From the NCBI GenBank assembly GCA_018873245.2, contig JAEMBT020000009.1, positions 12,807,112 through 12,871,111 on the forward strand: a stretch of 64,000 bases of DNA, written 5' to 3'. The translations under genes and the position numbers were made by a program. This stretch comes from Archegozetes longisetosus. Lineage: Eukaryota > Arthropoda > Arachnida > Sarcoptiformes > Trhypochthoniidae. The notes beneath the pieces were generated by a model. It made no database searches and was not told the origin of the DNA. It was given only the letters and a program-made list of their open reading frames with translations. Positions 47,672 through 60,704 of this stretch are shown piece by piece (within the stretch, counting starts at the first letter, position 1; every line of letters starts with the position of its first letter).

Positions 47672-48684
47672 CTGCCTATTTCAAGCACCGTCACACCCCA
47701 GCAATATATATATCATTGGAAAGGTCTTGAAGAGTAGATCAATTTGTCTATAGATTCAACTTGGCAGCTCATGTCCTAAGGCCGTTAGAGGACGAAAACT
47801 GTACACCCGCCCCAATAGAATATAGATATGATCTGGTTATGGTTTTATACTAAATCGACTATGCTGAATCCATATTTCGAGGTTGCATTTCGATATCTCT
47901 TATATTTACTGAGATAGAGTGAGTTACTAGCTTAAAGTAGATACGTAAATAAAGAGCATCTTAGCCACAATCTGTTTTACCAGGGGACACCGCGAGGAGG
48001 TGTGCTCTTGAAGTCCCCCATCCACTAGCTCTCCGGACTATACCTTGTATAATGAGGTACTCCCAGCTCCCACTGCTATGGTTTAATAGAAAATAGATTT
48101 TTGACAAACACAAATAATAGGAAAATAGTAAACATTTAGGAAAGTGGGTTATTACCCAACGCGACCTGGGGGAAATTGCTGGCGTAACCAGCAATTTGGG
48201 CACCCAGTGCACTCTCTCTTTAGCTTTTAAATAAAAAGACAGAAGTAATGGTTAACTCTGAGGGGTCTGCTGACTGCCTTACCAAGCCCCTGCTCTCAGT
48301 CCAGGGCTGGCATAAGCAGCCATTTGTCTAAACAGACACCCCAGAGGTTGAGCCGTCACGGCCCCCCTAGCCGGTTCCTGGATGGGCACCATCCCCCTAA
48401 AACCATTATGACCCCTGCTTAATCCAGGGTCTGGTCACACATCTCAGTGGCTATAAGAGATGTCATAATGAAACCTCGAAATATGGATTCAGCATAGTCG
48501 ATTTAGTATAAAACCATGATCAAATCATGTTTATATTCTATTGGGGTAGGTGTGCAGTTTTCGCCCTCTAGCGGCATTAGGACACGAGCTGCCAAGTTGA
48601 GTCTAAAGATAAAGTTGATCTACTCTTCAAGACCTTTCCAATGATATATATATTGCTGCGGTGTGACGGTGCTTGAAATAGGCA
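47672..48684. mobile_element. Fold-back element with ~243-bp inverted arms
   Basis: Left arm 47672-47914 (CTGCCTATTTCAAGCACCGT inward) pairs with right arm 48443-48684. The loop of about 530 bases is GC-richer than its surroundings, with CCCC-rich stretches, and shows no coding region I recognise. No transposase is inside, so it is non-autonomous. Confidence 0.82.
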
Positions 48685-49569
48685 GGAATCCCAGTCTATA
48701 GGAAACCACCTTTGCTTCAGTTTGATGGTTGTTTAATACGCTTTTCATTTCACTTTCTATAGAATTATTTTTTCACTAATCCATGTTTTATTTTGAGATT
48801 TAATTCTTCACATTACGACAGATGTCACATCTTGGAAAACCAAAACCAACATTAAGTCTTTAAATATAAGAAAAATGATAGAAAATCTGGAACTTGTCTC
48901 ATATCGCTGCTTCTTTTCATGTCTTAGCTAAATTCAACGGTATTGACATAGAATACGTCAATTATATTTTCAAACTTTCAAAAATAACTTTTACAATTCT
49001 ATAACATAGAGAAAATTTAATAGTATTTTAAGACAATTTTTATTTCAATAGAAATAATTGGATATATAATTAATCGATTATTTAAAAAATTAAACATTAA
49101 TTAGTGCAAAAGTATGACTGATTAGAAAACTAAGTCAAAATATAGAATTAGCTGAGATCAAATATTATCCTTTTAATTATTGAAATTATGAGAATTTTAA
49201 ATTCCAGGATAGAATTCTGAGATATCTTTCAAAATTCAAACAAATTTCAAAATTTAATAATATCAAAACTATTTTAAACTAAAAACAATTCAAATCTCCC
49301 TCTAATTTAGCAAATTAATGTTTGAAAATATAATTGACGTAATTTATGTCAATACCATAGACTTTAGCTAAAATATACAAAGAAGCAGCGATATGAGACA
49401 AGTTCCGAAAATCTTTTGATAGAAAAATAGATAATTTACAAATCTACCATATTCAGAATACATGTCAGTAAATTCTAGATGAAGTATAGCAATATTTTTG
49501 TTTGATTCGATATATTTTCTCCCAGTTTTTACTTAAAGACTATAATGAGATTCACGAAAGGAATAATTC
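48685..49569. other. Gene-free AT-rich stretch
   Basis: Very AT-rich sequence. GACTTGTCTCATATCGCTGCTTCTTT-like sequence near 48890-48915 recurs inverted at about 49378-49405, suggesting another degraded inverted-repeat element. No coding region recognised. Confidence 0.45.
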
Positions 49570-50095
49570 TCAATGAATTCTATAATATTACAAAGTCTGG
49601 AATCTTTAATAGAAGCGTGTAAGAAATCAACAGAACTTAAAATATAACCACTTTATTAAACACAATAATAAACTATAATACAAACTTCATAAGGTTTCAT
49701 AGGATTTATAACATAGAGGGAAGAGGGAAAATTTTAGGAAAATATGACATATTAAAGGAACAATAAGCGGGTTAAATAAGAAGATACTTTACAATGATAG
49801 GCTAAATCTTGTAAGGTCAACAACACATTTAGCTAGGATTGGGAGATTGTATAACTGGAACATATTTAGGCAGGTTTTAAGAGTTGAGATATGATTATTA
49901 TCAGCTGTTTTCATAATTTGTACAGTTTAGACAAGCATTTAAGGATTTCTTTGGTACGATCTAAAAGTAATCTTTAAATTAGCAATAATTCTTGACATAT
50001 AATGTAATTTATGAAAGTTAAAGTTTGGAAGTATAAGTTGTTACAAAAGTATTACAGTATAGGTTCAAATAAGAAACTTAGACATTATTACAATA
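49570..50095. repeat. Dispersed ~500-bp repeat, copy 1
   Basis: Shares with 53783-54288 the start (AAAGTCTGGAATCTTT), a GGAACAATAAGCGGGTTAAAT block, GCTAGGATTGGGAGATTGT and the end TTATTACAATATC. Ends resemble a short terminal inverted repeat GATATTGTA/TACAATATC. No coding capacity. Confidence 0.78.
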
Positions 50096-50467
50096 TCTGA
50101 TTCTACTACTAGTCGTACTGAATGATATGTTTGCTTCGTGTATATTCAGTTTCATTTCGATTCTTAAGTACTTTATTTCTATGTCTAGAATATTTAATGT
50201 TGTGCAATTTCAAAAATGCACTGATACAAACCTTTTCACGGACTATCGTATTTTTATTTTTGTCACTGAGTTGAGCATAATATTCAAAATTAGAACTCAG
50301 AGGCTTAAAACTTCCAGTTTTATCAATAAAACTGTTGTGGTCCTTATGTTCTGAGAATGTTTATTGGCGAGATGTAACACTTGTAGAACAATCGGATTGT
50401 TGACAACGGTTAATGTGAAGCGAATGAATATGTAAAATGCTTTATTATAATTCTAATTGAAATACAC

Positions 50468-50990
50468 TTAACAAGACATAGATATCACACTAAAATACAA
50501 TTGATGTAAAAATAGAAAAGGATTACGTTGATGCGTTACTGGAATGCAACTAAACTCTGTTTTAATATATTTAAGGCTTTTATATGCTTTTAGTGATTGT
50601 ATACCTAAGTGTGAGTTATGTTGAACTTTAGGTTTAAAAGCAAGTTCAACCGAAAGGACATAAGCGAAAGCTATACACAAAGTGTGATTCATCTCAAAAC
50701 TTTGAGGTATTACTACAGATTTTAAATATTCGTTTTTTTGTTCATCAACTTTAATTGAATTGAAATAGCTCATAATTTCAAATTTTCACCATTAGTAAAC
50801 TTTGAAATGTGAATTTTATCGCAACAAACACTATCAGTAATCACTCTATCACAAACTTTCTCATTGTTTTCATTAGGAGATTCAAGTAATTTTTCAGTTT
50901 GCATGAAATTCTGAATATTATTTTGAAATAAACATTTTTTCTTTTTTTTGTACTGTTCATATTTTAAATGTTTGTGTTGATCTGAGTTAA
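50468..50990 (-). pseudogene. Broken transposon-like reading frame
   Basis: Minus-strand codons from about 50990 to 50785 (SDQHKHLKYEQYKKKKKCLF onward) and the frame 50773-50468 look like one coding unit split by a frameshift and stop near 50773. The second part includes HLGIQSLKAYKSLKYI, reminiscent of viral-recombinase/SWIM-type transposons. No firm family assignment. Confidence 0.35.
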
Positions 50991-53782
50991 TACACTGCCG
51001 AAAATTGATTTACGCTTTTTCGCATAAGGTGTTTTTGATAAAAATTTGAAAAAATAATTCAAATTATAGTAGAATAAAGACTTTTATTGAGACTTTTAGC
51101 ACAAAATTGATAAATCCAAAGATTTTGGTCAAACTTAAACTATATCTCAATAAATTACATCTTTAAGACATCACGAACTTTAATTGGAAAATATATTAAA
51201 AAGTTTAGACCTTTTCACTTTCAAATCAATAAAAGCTTCATACTATAAATTCAGGACCCATTCACTTGATATATGAAATTTGAATGAAATCAAAAGTTTG
51301 AATTAAACTTTTCTATCAAAGCTTTGATCAATCCTAAGCTACAGGGAGTCTGCTGGTTGAATTCGGACAGAAAGGCGTCTGTGTTTCCGCTCCTAATTCA
51401 TAAAAATTATCTATAGTTTATGCATAGCAAATATCTCTGGAAAAGTGCATTTTTTGGAAAAGCATTAATTTAGAATATCTCGAAAACTCTCTGTTCGATC
51501 GTCCTGAGAGTGGCGTAATCAGATTCTTCAAGCTCTAATACAAGTGTTTCGACTCCTTATTTGTCGAATTCTGGAAACTTTGTTTAGCGACACTTGACGT
51601 CCTCTAGCGTCTCAGTCATGAATTTAAGGAATGTGCCCATAGACAAAGTTGCTCTACTCGATAAGTTCTATCGAATGACATAGGTTTCACCGAGGGCATA
51701 ATTGACCCACAAAGCCATAGACCGTGGGCATTCTCCTTTACACTCAAGTTGTGAAAACTAGTTAAAAATTTTTTATACAAAGAGTATCGTACCACAGATA
51801 CTCATAAGATAAATTAAATATAAAACTTTTTAAATTTTTGCTGCGAAAATAACTGACAATTATTTTCACTGCAAATGCCGTGAAAAAGCCATATACTATT
51901 TTCCGTCATTTGCCGTGAATATAACTACTACCAATATAAATCTTAAGCATATCAATTTAACGCTTTAAGAGTTGTAAATCAACTACATTGTATAATTCTA
52001 AAATGTAAATTTAAATCTGTTACCTGTTGTCTTTATTGGCCTACCGGAGATTTTATTGCCTCAATACTTTCTTCGCACGGCAATGTTCGGTCAATTCTCC
52101 GGACAGACTCGTGATTACAACACGTTCAAAAACCTGTTTTCTTAGATTTACATTTTGTGCCAATAGCCAAATAATTGTAGTTCTTTTCTTATTGTCAAAA
52201 CCATTGTTTATTTTTATTGATATGCGTATAACACGTAGCTTTTACTAATAAATGAGTTTTTAATATGTAATTATGCTATTTATTTAAACACTAAAATGTA
52301 TTGTCAAAAAGCATCTTTTGGGAATATCAAAGCATAGGCAATGTTTAAGACGGCGAGTTTACTACTAAAATGACGACTATATCATAAGTGTTGCATCGAA
52401 TGTTTGCTTGGTATGGCTTAAACCTACCTGGATCGAAAATTCGAGACGAATCTTATATTCTGATTCCCCGTAAAAGAGCTTGTGCAAACCTCCATAGAAT
52501 ATCTTCGCAATCCAATTTTGATGAAACACAGTGCGAGTGTTAAGGTTCATTAGTGAAGTATATTAGTGGTTTTATTACTTTTTTGCAAATATGCTACAGT
52601 GGATGAACAAAATAATCAACGATTCAAATGTTTAAAGGCTCGTAATTCGAAAGCTGTTGTACATAACTTGAAAATTGCGTACTATGAGACAACAATGAAC
52701 TGTATTCAATGATAGTATGAAGTTTAAATTTTAACTTTTATGAGGAGTAATTTAAGAATTCAAAATTTCAGAAGCTTTTATGAGGCGTTTCCCTCAGAGA
52801 TCGGACACAGTCCCTCTCGTTTTTATATTATCACATAAAACCTCGATAAAACATTATCACTTATATATTTACTCAAAGATTGGATCCGATCTCGAAGGGT
52901 AGTAGATTGAAAATAGTAAAAACTTTTCATATGTACACACTAAATCTATTTTAAAGAACTTTTTGTTAATTAGTATATTTCTAAGGCTATACACAGTGTG
53001 ATTCACCCCAATATTGTACGTAATTATTATTCAATTTTATTAGATACTAAATTAGATTAGACATAATATTTGATTATGAGTGCTATAGTTTTATTTGGAA
53101 ACTGAATACATAAAAGATTGCTATAAAGGATTTTTAATCATTATAAGACGATATTAAAAATTTCTAAGAGAAATAACATAGAAATAGAACAATAAAAAAA
53201 ATAGAACAGCTCAATTATAATGTCGATTTTTATATAAGAAAGTCATCGAAAAAATGAATTTTTGTTTTTCAAGTATTTATGTTAAAAGTCTAGGCCTAGA
53301 TTTTGCTCCACCCAATATGTTCACTAGAATCACTAATTTCTTCGAATGTTGAAAAATTCTGTGATTTCTCTCAAAAGCGTTTAAAATCATCACTGTCCAA
53401 TGAGATTTATCGGAATACAAGTATGAGTTTTCATTACTAGTTCTCTATGTGAAAGATCAACTCACAACATGAAAATCCTAAAATTAACTTTAACCACTCC
53501 CCTCATATGTACAAAGTTTTATTGTAATATTGAATGATACAGGGGGTCAAAAGATCTTTTGAAAACTTCAATTCCTCAGTAGGCTTCATTATAAAAAACC
53601 AAAAAAAACTCATTATTCCTAGACAATAATTTATAATTTATATTTGGCTATGATATGAGACCACCAAAGGGGTTACATTGATGGCCTCAGATCGCCCCGC
53701 CCAATCATAACCACAAGTTACCAGTTCTCCTTTTTAAAAAATTCGATAAATTAAAATTTAGGATTTACTTGAAGACTAGGAA
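50991..53782. other. Gene-free stretch with transposon-like patches
   Basis: No coding region recognised. A less AT-rich patch at 51340-51740 (GGGAGTCTGCTGG to GACCGTGGGCATTCTCC) looks like a short interspersed element, but only one copy is in the window. Open frames here are short and without signatures. Confidence 0.4.
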
Positions 53783-54288
53783 TATTGTAAAGTCTGGATC
53801 TTTGATAGGAGCGTGTATGAAATCAAATTTAAAATATAAGCACTTTATTTAACATAACCACAATAAAAAAATTACATAAGATTTCACAGGATTTTTAACA
53901 CTGGAAGAAAGAGCGAAAAATTTAAGAAAAACACGACATTTTATAGGAACAATAGGCGGGTTAAATTAGAAAATGTTTTACAATGATAGGCTAAACCTTT
54001 TAAGGTCAATAGCACATTTAGCTAGGATTGGGAGATTGTTTAACTAGGACATACTTAGGTAGGTTTTAAGAGTTGAAATATGCTTACTCTCAGCTGTCTT
54101 CATAACTTGTATAGTTGAGACAAGCATGTGAAGATTTCTATTGTACAAACAAAAAGTAATCTTTATATCGGTAATAAATGTTGACATATACGGTGAGTTA
54201 TGAAAATTAATTTAGCAATATAGGTTATTACAGAAGTATTTTGGTATAGGTCTAATTTAAGAACTAAGACGTTATTACAATATCTTTT
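53783..54288. repeat. Dispersed ~500-bp repeat, copy 2
   Basis: Same orientation as 49570-50095 and clearly homologous along its length. It ends TTATTACAATATC exactly where the fold-back element at 54280-57549 begins, so the two repeats share or abut this end. Confidence 0.8.
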
Positions 54289-54773
54289 GTTTTTTTTGAC
54301 ATTTTCTTTAAACCTCTCGAGCAGATTCAAAAAAGCTTAAAAGGACAACGCCCAAAACCCATGGTGATCCTTCCTTGAATGAACCAAGACAAACTTGGTA
54401 TCAAACGAAAGGTAATGAAGAGTAGAATCGATATCTGAAAGAATTTTTGAAATCCAAGATGGCTGACACGAGTTATGGCGTTCAGAACACTATTATAAAA
54501 AACTATTTTTTTGTATTTTCAAACATAAAAACTCGTTTAAACATACTTTATTGTATTATTTGAGTCTTAATATAAAACCTAATCGAATCTGAAATAGAAA
54601 AAGCATATAGAAAATCTTTATTTCATTTCATTCCGCGGGCGGACCCAGTCTCGACTAAATACTACATCTACGTTTTAGTTGATGTAATGAAAACCAGTTT
54701 TGAGGCAATAGTTGGGTACTGTTGTTAGTTTAAAATGGCCTCAGAACTAGTCTTGTTCAAAACTGTTAAAACT

Positions 54774-57027
54774 AAGGCCGGCGCTGGCCGGGGCTGGCCG
54801 GGCCAGGCCGGGCCGGATCGGTAAAAGTCAGTTCTATTAAGAACATGAGTTATAATAAACACATTGATTTTTTATATGGCAAAAGTTCATGCATATTTAA
54901 CGCTATTCATCTCTAACATCTTATCATTAACACTATCTTTAATATACATGTTTTTTAGATACAAACTTAGTAAACGCTAGACTAAAACTATCGGTTCATT
55001 TATTAGTAATTTTGTTTTATTCATAAAAGTGACATCGCTTTTTAAATGTATTTAATATTTTTTAATTTTTTAATTTTAATATTATAATTAAGTGAGCTTT
55101 AATTTTTATTGTGAAAAATTAGATTTTTTATGCTTTTATTTAGAAATTCTGCAAAAATATAAATAGTACTAACAATGGATACAACAAATAATAAGCGTAA
55201 AAGCGATGACGATCATTATAAGGAAAAAATTATTAAATTGATAGACAAAGTATGAAAAAGTATCATTCTGTGACATTAATATTCATGGTTTTGAGAAACA
55301 ATCATTAAAAAAATTAACTTTGATAATGAAGATACTAAATTTGTTAAATGTGAATGCGATAATGTTTTAACTTATGATTCATCAGTTGGGAGTTCTCATC
55401 CTAAAAGACATTTAAGAAATTGTAAATCTATAAATCTCACAACTCAATTATTAATTGATAAATTTATTAGTAAACCCCAACAAAATGTATCGAAAGGTGA
55501 TAAATCAGAAGTGACAAGATTGGTAACAAAAATGTTCTCCAAAGATCTAAAGCCATTCAACAGCTTTGAAAAAGAGGGATTTATAAGTTTAGCTCAAAAA
55601 CTAGTTGATTTGGGATCAAAATATGGACAATTTAATGTTAAATCGCTTCTTCCAATTCATAAATACGTGTCAGATGAAACAAATAACTTGTTTATTGAAT
55701 CTGTAGCTAAACTCAAGAACAAAATTAAAAGCATATACTATTTTGATGTTACTACAGATCATTGGGTCTACAAATCTCCTCAACTAATTATTTAACCATA
55801 ACATTAAAATATATTAAAAATTAGAATTTAAAATGCAGTTATTGCAACAATTCCTGTTATCAATAAAACTGCAGAAACAACAACGGACGAAGTAACTGAA
55901 GCATTAAATGGATTTTGTGAAGATTATAGTGCAGTATTTGTCACAGATAATGCTTTAAAAGGTACTTTACAAATTATGATTGGATTCCATGTTCGGGACA
56001 CAATTTAAATTTTGTACTAAAACACTCTTTCGACAATTTAGAGAGAGAAAATGATATTGTTTTAATTGAGACATGTAAAGAACTGGTACGTTGTGTTAAA
56101 AAGTCGAGAATTCAAAATGAGTTATTAGATAAACTAAAACAATCAATTGACGTACGATGGGATTCAACAGTCACGATATTAATTAGTATAAGTGAATCAT
56201 ATTCACAATTATATGATATGGGAAAAGACAATACTATATTAAGGATGCTTATGATAAAAGTTGACAGTTCACTACTCAATCAATTAATATTGTTATTATT
56301 GCCATTTAAAGAACAACGAGAGAAATTATGTGCTGAAGACTATCCCACTCTCCATTTGTTATTAACAATTAAGAAGACTTTAGAAAGAATAACTAAGAGA
56401 TGCTATAATAGCACTGAGATCAATAGATTTGCATCTCTTCTCAATAAGGAAATTGAAAAGACATTAATAATCACATAATTGGAACATTAATATTTCCTCA
56501 TGTGAGAGAATTAAAAGATATGGTAACAAAAAATAAGAATGAAATATTTCACAAATTAATAAGTATGTGTAATAAAATTAATTATGTTAATGATGTTACT
56601 CAAAATCAATCAGAATCTCTAAACAATGACTTTTCTGAGTTTTGTGATAATCCGATAGCTAATAATGAGTTTTCAACAGAATCTGAAGTTTATGATTATT
56701 TACGTATGGAATTAAAAACAAATGTACAACATAATGATATCATAAAATTTTGGGTCGATAATTGCAATAAATTTCCACGGCTTTCAAAAATTGCATATAA
56801 AATTTTTTCAATTCCAGCAACAAATTTATCGTCAGAAAGAAATTTTAATTATTGTACATTAGCATTAACTAATAAGCGTTCACATATCAATCCTGAAAAA
56901 CTTAACAAAATGTTGTTTATACGATCAAATTATGATTGTAATTTTTTAATTGTTTACAGTAAAATGAAATTTACCGGCTTTTTTCTTCTACCGGCTAGCC
57001 GGGCCGGGGCCTGCCAGCGGCCGGTGC
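54774..57027 (+). mobile_element. Second hAT element with GC-rich ends
   Basis: The left end (GGCCGGCGCTGGCCGGGGCT) and the complement of the right end (CACCGGCCGCTGGCAGGCCC) are inverted and strongly GC-rich, in contrast to the AT-rich body. Flanks TAAAACTA and CAATACTA are a possible 8-bp target duplication with two mismatches. It is nested in the fold-back element, so it inserted later. Ends are exact to within a few bases. Confidence 0.8.
55176..56985 (+). pseudogene. Broken hAT transposase of second element
   Basis: ATG at 55176 begins MDTTNNKRKSDDDHYKEK, soon followed by a stop. Then come a zinc-finger-like stretch (CECDN to HLRNC), DLKPFNSFEKEGF, the first Asp block VTTDHWVYK (about 55750), VTDNALKG, CSGHNLNFVLKHS, RWDSTVT, and the dimerisation region with FPRLSKIAYKIFSIPATNLS, then SERNF, ending in FIRSN. 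Pieces lie in at least three frames with stops between them, for example at 56476. Order and motifs are complete, so decay is fairly recent, but no enzyme can be made. Confidence 0.85.
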
Positions 57028-57030
57028 ACA

Positions 57031-57182
57031 ATACTACTCAGAACCGTCGGGTGATGTGCATACATATGGAAGTTCTTTGGTTTCTCGGGTTCGGCACGTA
57101 CGAGCCCGAGATTCCAGAACCTGCAGGCTCTCTGAACGAGGTTTGTGTGATTCTGGATAACACTGACGAGGACTCAACTTGA
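57031..57182 (+). pseudogene. Transposase tail fragment of host fold-back element
   Basis: Reading from directly right of the nested hAT: NRRVMCIHMEVLWFLGFGTY, then a proline-containing stretch and the acidic end DNTDEDST plus stop. The C-x-H with a following VLWFLG helix is the same metal-binding tail as at 24819-25113. The upstream part was separated by the hAT insertion and is largely absent. Confidence 0.6.
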
Positions 57183-57549
57183 TTTTATTTTAACACAGTT
57201 TTATTTATACACCATTTTATTTATAAACTTTTCGTTTTTATTTTAACACTTTTCTCGTTGATATATATATATTAGCTATATTTTAAACCTTTTATTTTTG
57301 TGCAAAAGAACGAACAAAATGCGTATATTGATATTTTACCAGTTAGTTAGCCATAACTTGTGTCAGCCATCTTGGATTTCAAAAATTCTTTCAAATCTCG
57401 ATTTTACTCTTCATTACCTTTCGTTTGATACTAAATTTGTCTTGGTTCATTCAAGGAAGGATCATCATGGGTTTTGTGCATTGTCTTTTTAAACTTGAAT
57501 CTGCTCGAGAGGTTTAAAGAAAATGTCAACAAAACCAAAGATATTGTAG

Positions 57550-58052
57550 TCTTCAATTTATCTTAGTTCATTTAAGGAGGATTTGGGTATTGTCCTTTTA
57601 AAAGTAAATACTGCTAGATCAAATACAGTTTTTAAGGATTTGATCTCACAATAGCTATATTTAGGAAAATCAACAGAACATAAAGAGTTCTGTGAAGATA
57701 ATCTTTAATTGTGGGTCAGCCGCTATGATGGGCCCAATAATAGATCAAAGTGTTAAAAATAGGGCAATAGGGCAGTCATCGCGTACGTGTTGGTCAGTTA
57801 GTGACTAACATTGATACTGACGGAAAATTCCAGATTTTGTAAACAACTTTCAGTTCGTATATAAGGAGTGACAAAATAGTCACTTAACTTCCTGAACAAT
57901 TGTGAAAGTCGTCTCTTAACATTGTTCAAAATTCTCTACTTACAACTTTTAATCTTTGTGTATAAATTATTTTTGTCTTAAATAAAATTACTAATACTCA
58001 ATAAGTGATTTAGTTTATTTCGTCGAATACAAGGAAACTTCTAAAAGAAAGG
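57550..58052. other. Short spacer without a recognised gene
   Basis: AT-rich, with no coding region recognised. It separates two fold-back elements. Confidence 0.45.
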
Positions 58053-59827
58053 AGGGGTAGGAATAAGCACTGAAAACTTGCCGATCGAGTGATTTTGATC
58101 AAATTCAATATAGTTATAGTCCATGTCCAACTATTAAGTTTGACCAAAGGTTTGACCCGATTCCGCGCCTCGCGCGAGATTTAAAGTGTTATAATCTAAA
58201 ATACGGAAAACTTTATTTCAGCGAAACTGGATAAGATAGAAACACCAAACTAACGCAAATATGAGTAAAAATTGATTCTAAACAATATGTGAACATTTCA
58301 AAACCAGTACTATACGTACAAATATATTTCATGAAAAAGTGAAAATTTTCCCCTATCTTTCCCCATAGAGTCCCCAAGGATTTTTTCTATGTAATTATAG
58401 AGTAACATCTCCCCTGCATAAAATAACCAAAAAACTTTTGGGGACTCTATGGGCAAAATAATGTTGACAAAAAACTAATCGGTGTAATGTATTCGCAATT
58501 GTCATTTGCTGTTTAAGAATGTTTATAATATTTTCAAATCATAACATATATTGGTAATAGAAGCAGAATGTTATATCTAAAAGGTTTATACTTTGCACAC
58601 ATAAACAAAGGAGTTCGGTTGCCTAATTTGAGCATGGATTGTTATATTTACACATACCAATACACAGCTATTCGCACCTATAGTACTGATGTAAAAATGC
58701 TTACATATGATACAGATAACCGCAAGTACAATTAGGAGTCTTTGAACGATTGTATCTCTGAGCCTGGTGATCCTATTTTGGTGAGGTTTTTTTAAATTTA
58801 AAAAAACTCCCCGGAATTGTCATATTAAAATTTCACAAAAAAATTTACAAAAACAAAAAAGTTATTAATAAAAAACCCAAAATTTACATTGAAATTGATT
58901 GATTAAAAAAGCTTTTATGTCATGTACATTGTGTGTGAACCCCGAAAGCACTTTTTCATCATTAGTAAACAAACGTTTATTTGTTTTCAATTAAAATTTT
59001 CGACAAATTATTTAATTTTAATTAAAATTAAGTGTTTTAAAATGCCGGGACCTCTGACTAAAGAGGAAATAGAACTGAAACTTATGCCTTCCAGCTATTC
59101 TCTCCTCGAATTAATTAAGCAACTGTAACATTTAAGTCTAAATATTTTTATGTTAGCTTTTTTAACATTCTTTTTATAGTTTAATTTCCTAAAACATGAC
59201 AGAAGTGAGTGATTAATCAATGTTATGTAATAATCAAGTTCAACTTTTATGCTACCTTATCGTTGCTCTTATTGTTTTGAAGAGTTTTGTCGTAACACAT
59301 TTGAAATTTTGAAGAATTGCCTCAAGTTGTCAATCGAATGATTCCTCAAATGATGACAGTAGCTATTTGTGAACAATAATGACAGTAGTTAGAAATTGTT
59401 ATGTTTTATTACTAAAACATAACAATTTCAATGTAATTTTTGGGTTTTTTGAAAATAAATTTTTGTTTCTTTAAATAAATTCATGAAATTTTAATATGAC
59501 AATTCCCGGGAGTTTTTGTACATTTAAAAAAACCGCACCAAAATAGGATCACCAGGCTCAGAGATACAATCGTTCAAAGACTCCTAATTGTACTTGCGGT
59601 TATCTGTATATATTGAGTTTATACTGATATCTGTGTTAATTTAATGTCTATATCGTTCCGTTTTACTTCAATACATTTTTTCATATTTGGCATATTCTAC
59701 ATTTTAAATCTCGCGCGAAAAGCAGAAATGGGTCAAACCTTCGATCAAAGTTAATAGTTAGTCATGCACTATAAGTATACTGAGTTTGATCAAAATCGGT
59801 CCATTAGAACGCTTATTCCTACCCCTC
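58053..59827. mobile_element. Fold-back element with paired inner and outer repeats
   Basis: Outer arms: 58053-58190 (GGGGTAGGAATAAGC to CGCGCGAGATTTAAA) pair with 59709-59827. Inner arms: about 58713-58850 (ACCGCAAGTACAATTAGGAG inward) pair with 59475-59605. The left side has about 400 extra bases between outer and inner arms, including a small hairpin around GGGGACTCTATGGG (58367-58453). The interior has a 28-codon open frame. Confidence 0.82.
59042..59128 (+). CDS. 28-residue open frame inside a fold-back element
   Basis: ATG at 59042 begins MPGPLTKEEIELKL and ends SLLELIKQL plus stop. Codon use is mixed and the peptide is amphipathic, more protein-like than surrounding frames, and the ATG follows a purine-rich AAA. 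It could be a short protein, a captured first exon, or chance. No family recognised. Confidence 0.25.
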   Translation: MPGPLTKEEIELKLMPSSYSLLELIKQL

Positions 59828-60704
59828 GTTTGGTATAACAATATTGTTGTATAGACGATTATTTCTAAAGCACGTATGTAATGTTTGTACCAAAGGTGTC
59901 GTTAGAAGACTTTGCTAACTATATTTTAAAATATAAAAGAATATTAAAATTTTAAAAGTTAAATTATTGTTACCAGCGTAAAAACTGAGTTTTCTGTTTT
60001 AATTATTCTCATAGTTTAAATCTATTTTGACGCTAAATTATAGGTAAAAATATCTTTGTAAAATTTAGCTTTCCAATCACCAAAAAAATGATATAGTTTA
60101 TCATGGAATATAATGAAATTTTCGAGATGAAAATACGATGATTAAAATGGTGCAAATACAGGTTAAAAATTACTTTCAGCTAAAATTGAATTTAGAACTT
60201 TAGTGTACATCTATTGCAAACACTTAAAGATTCAAAGTAAACACTTAAGGCTATTCTTGTCTAGAAAAGAAATTGTACATATTAAATATAATAATTAAAT
60301 CGACTCTATGCTTTTGTTTACTTTATGCTTGATAAGAGACTTAAGTAAATAGAGTGATGCTATCAGAACAATATTCTACTACTCTTAGCACCAGCGTTGC
60401 CAATCGTTCAGTTTTCAACTGGACACTGAATAGTCCAGATTTTATCTGAATAGACACGTTTGCCACGAATGCTTTATTTTATTAACAAATCGATGATTAT
60501 TAATTCTAAGCAAATGTATTTCAATTTTTCGAAGTTCCTCATATATTATGTTTCATTCTAAACTTACAATAATTTTTTAAACAACTAAATATTTAATAGT
60601 GTAAAATCACAGAAGATATAACCATTTTGCACGTTGTAATTTTGTAATTTTTTATATTCATTGAGTACTATAAGTAAATTTTTATAAAGTTCTAAGAAGA
60701 ATAT
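59828..60704. other. Gene-free AT-rich stretch
   Basis: Nothing recognised on either strand. Confidence 0.45.

Larger units (their letters stand above)
54280..57549. mobile_element. Fold-back transposon carrying a nested hAT element
   Basis: Left arm about 54280-54490 (TACAATATCTTTTG, then GACATTTTCTTTAAACCTCT) matches the complement of about 57340-57549. Without the nested hAT insertion the element would be about 1 kb. Its interior right of the hAT encodes a transposase tail (57031-57182) of the kind seen at 24819-25113, so the element belongs to that transposon group. Confidence 0.8.

Noticed and set aside
47940-48440. A small nuclear or ribosomal RNA inside the 47.7-kb fold-back element
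   Set aside because: I compared its GC-rich blocks with remembered features of U1, U2 and 5S RNAs and found no consistent match.
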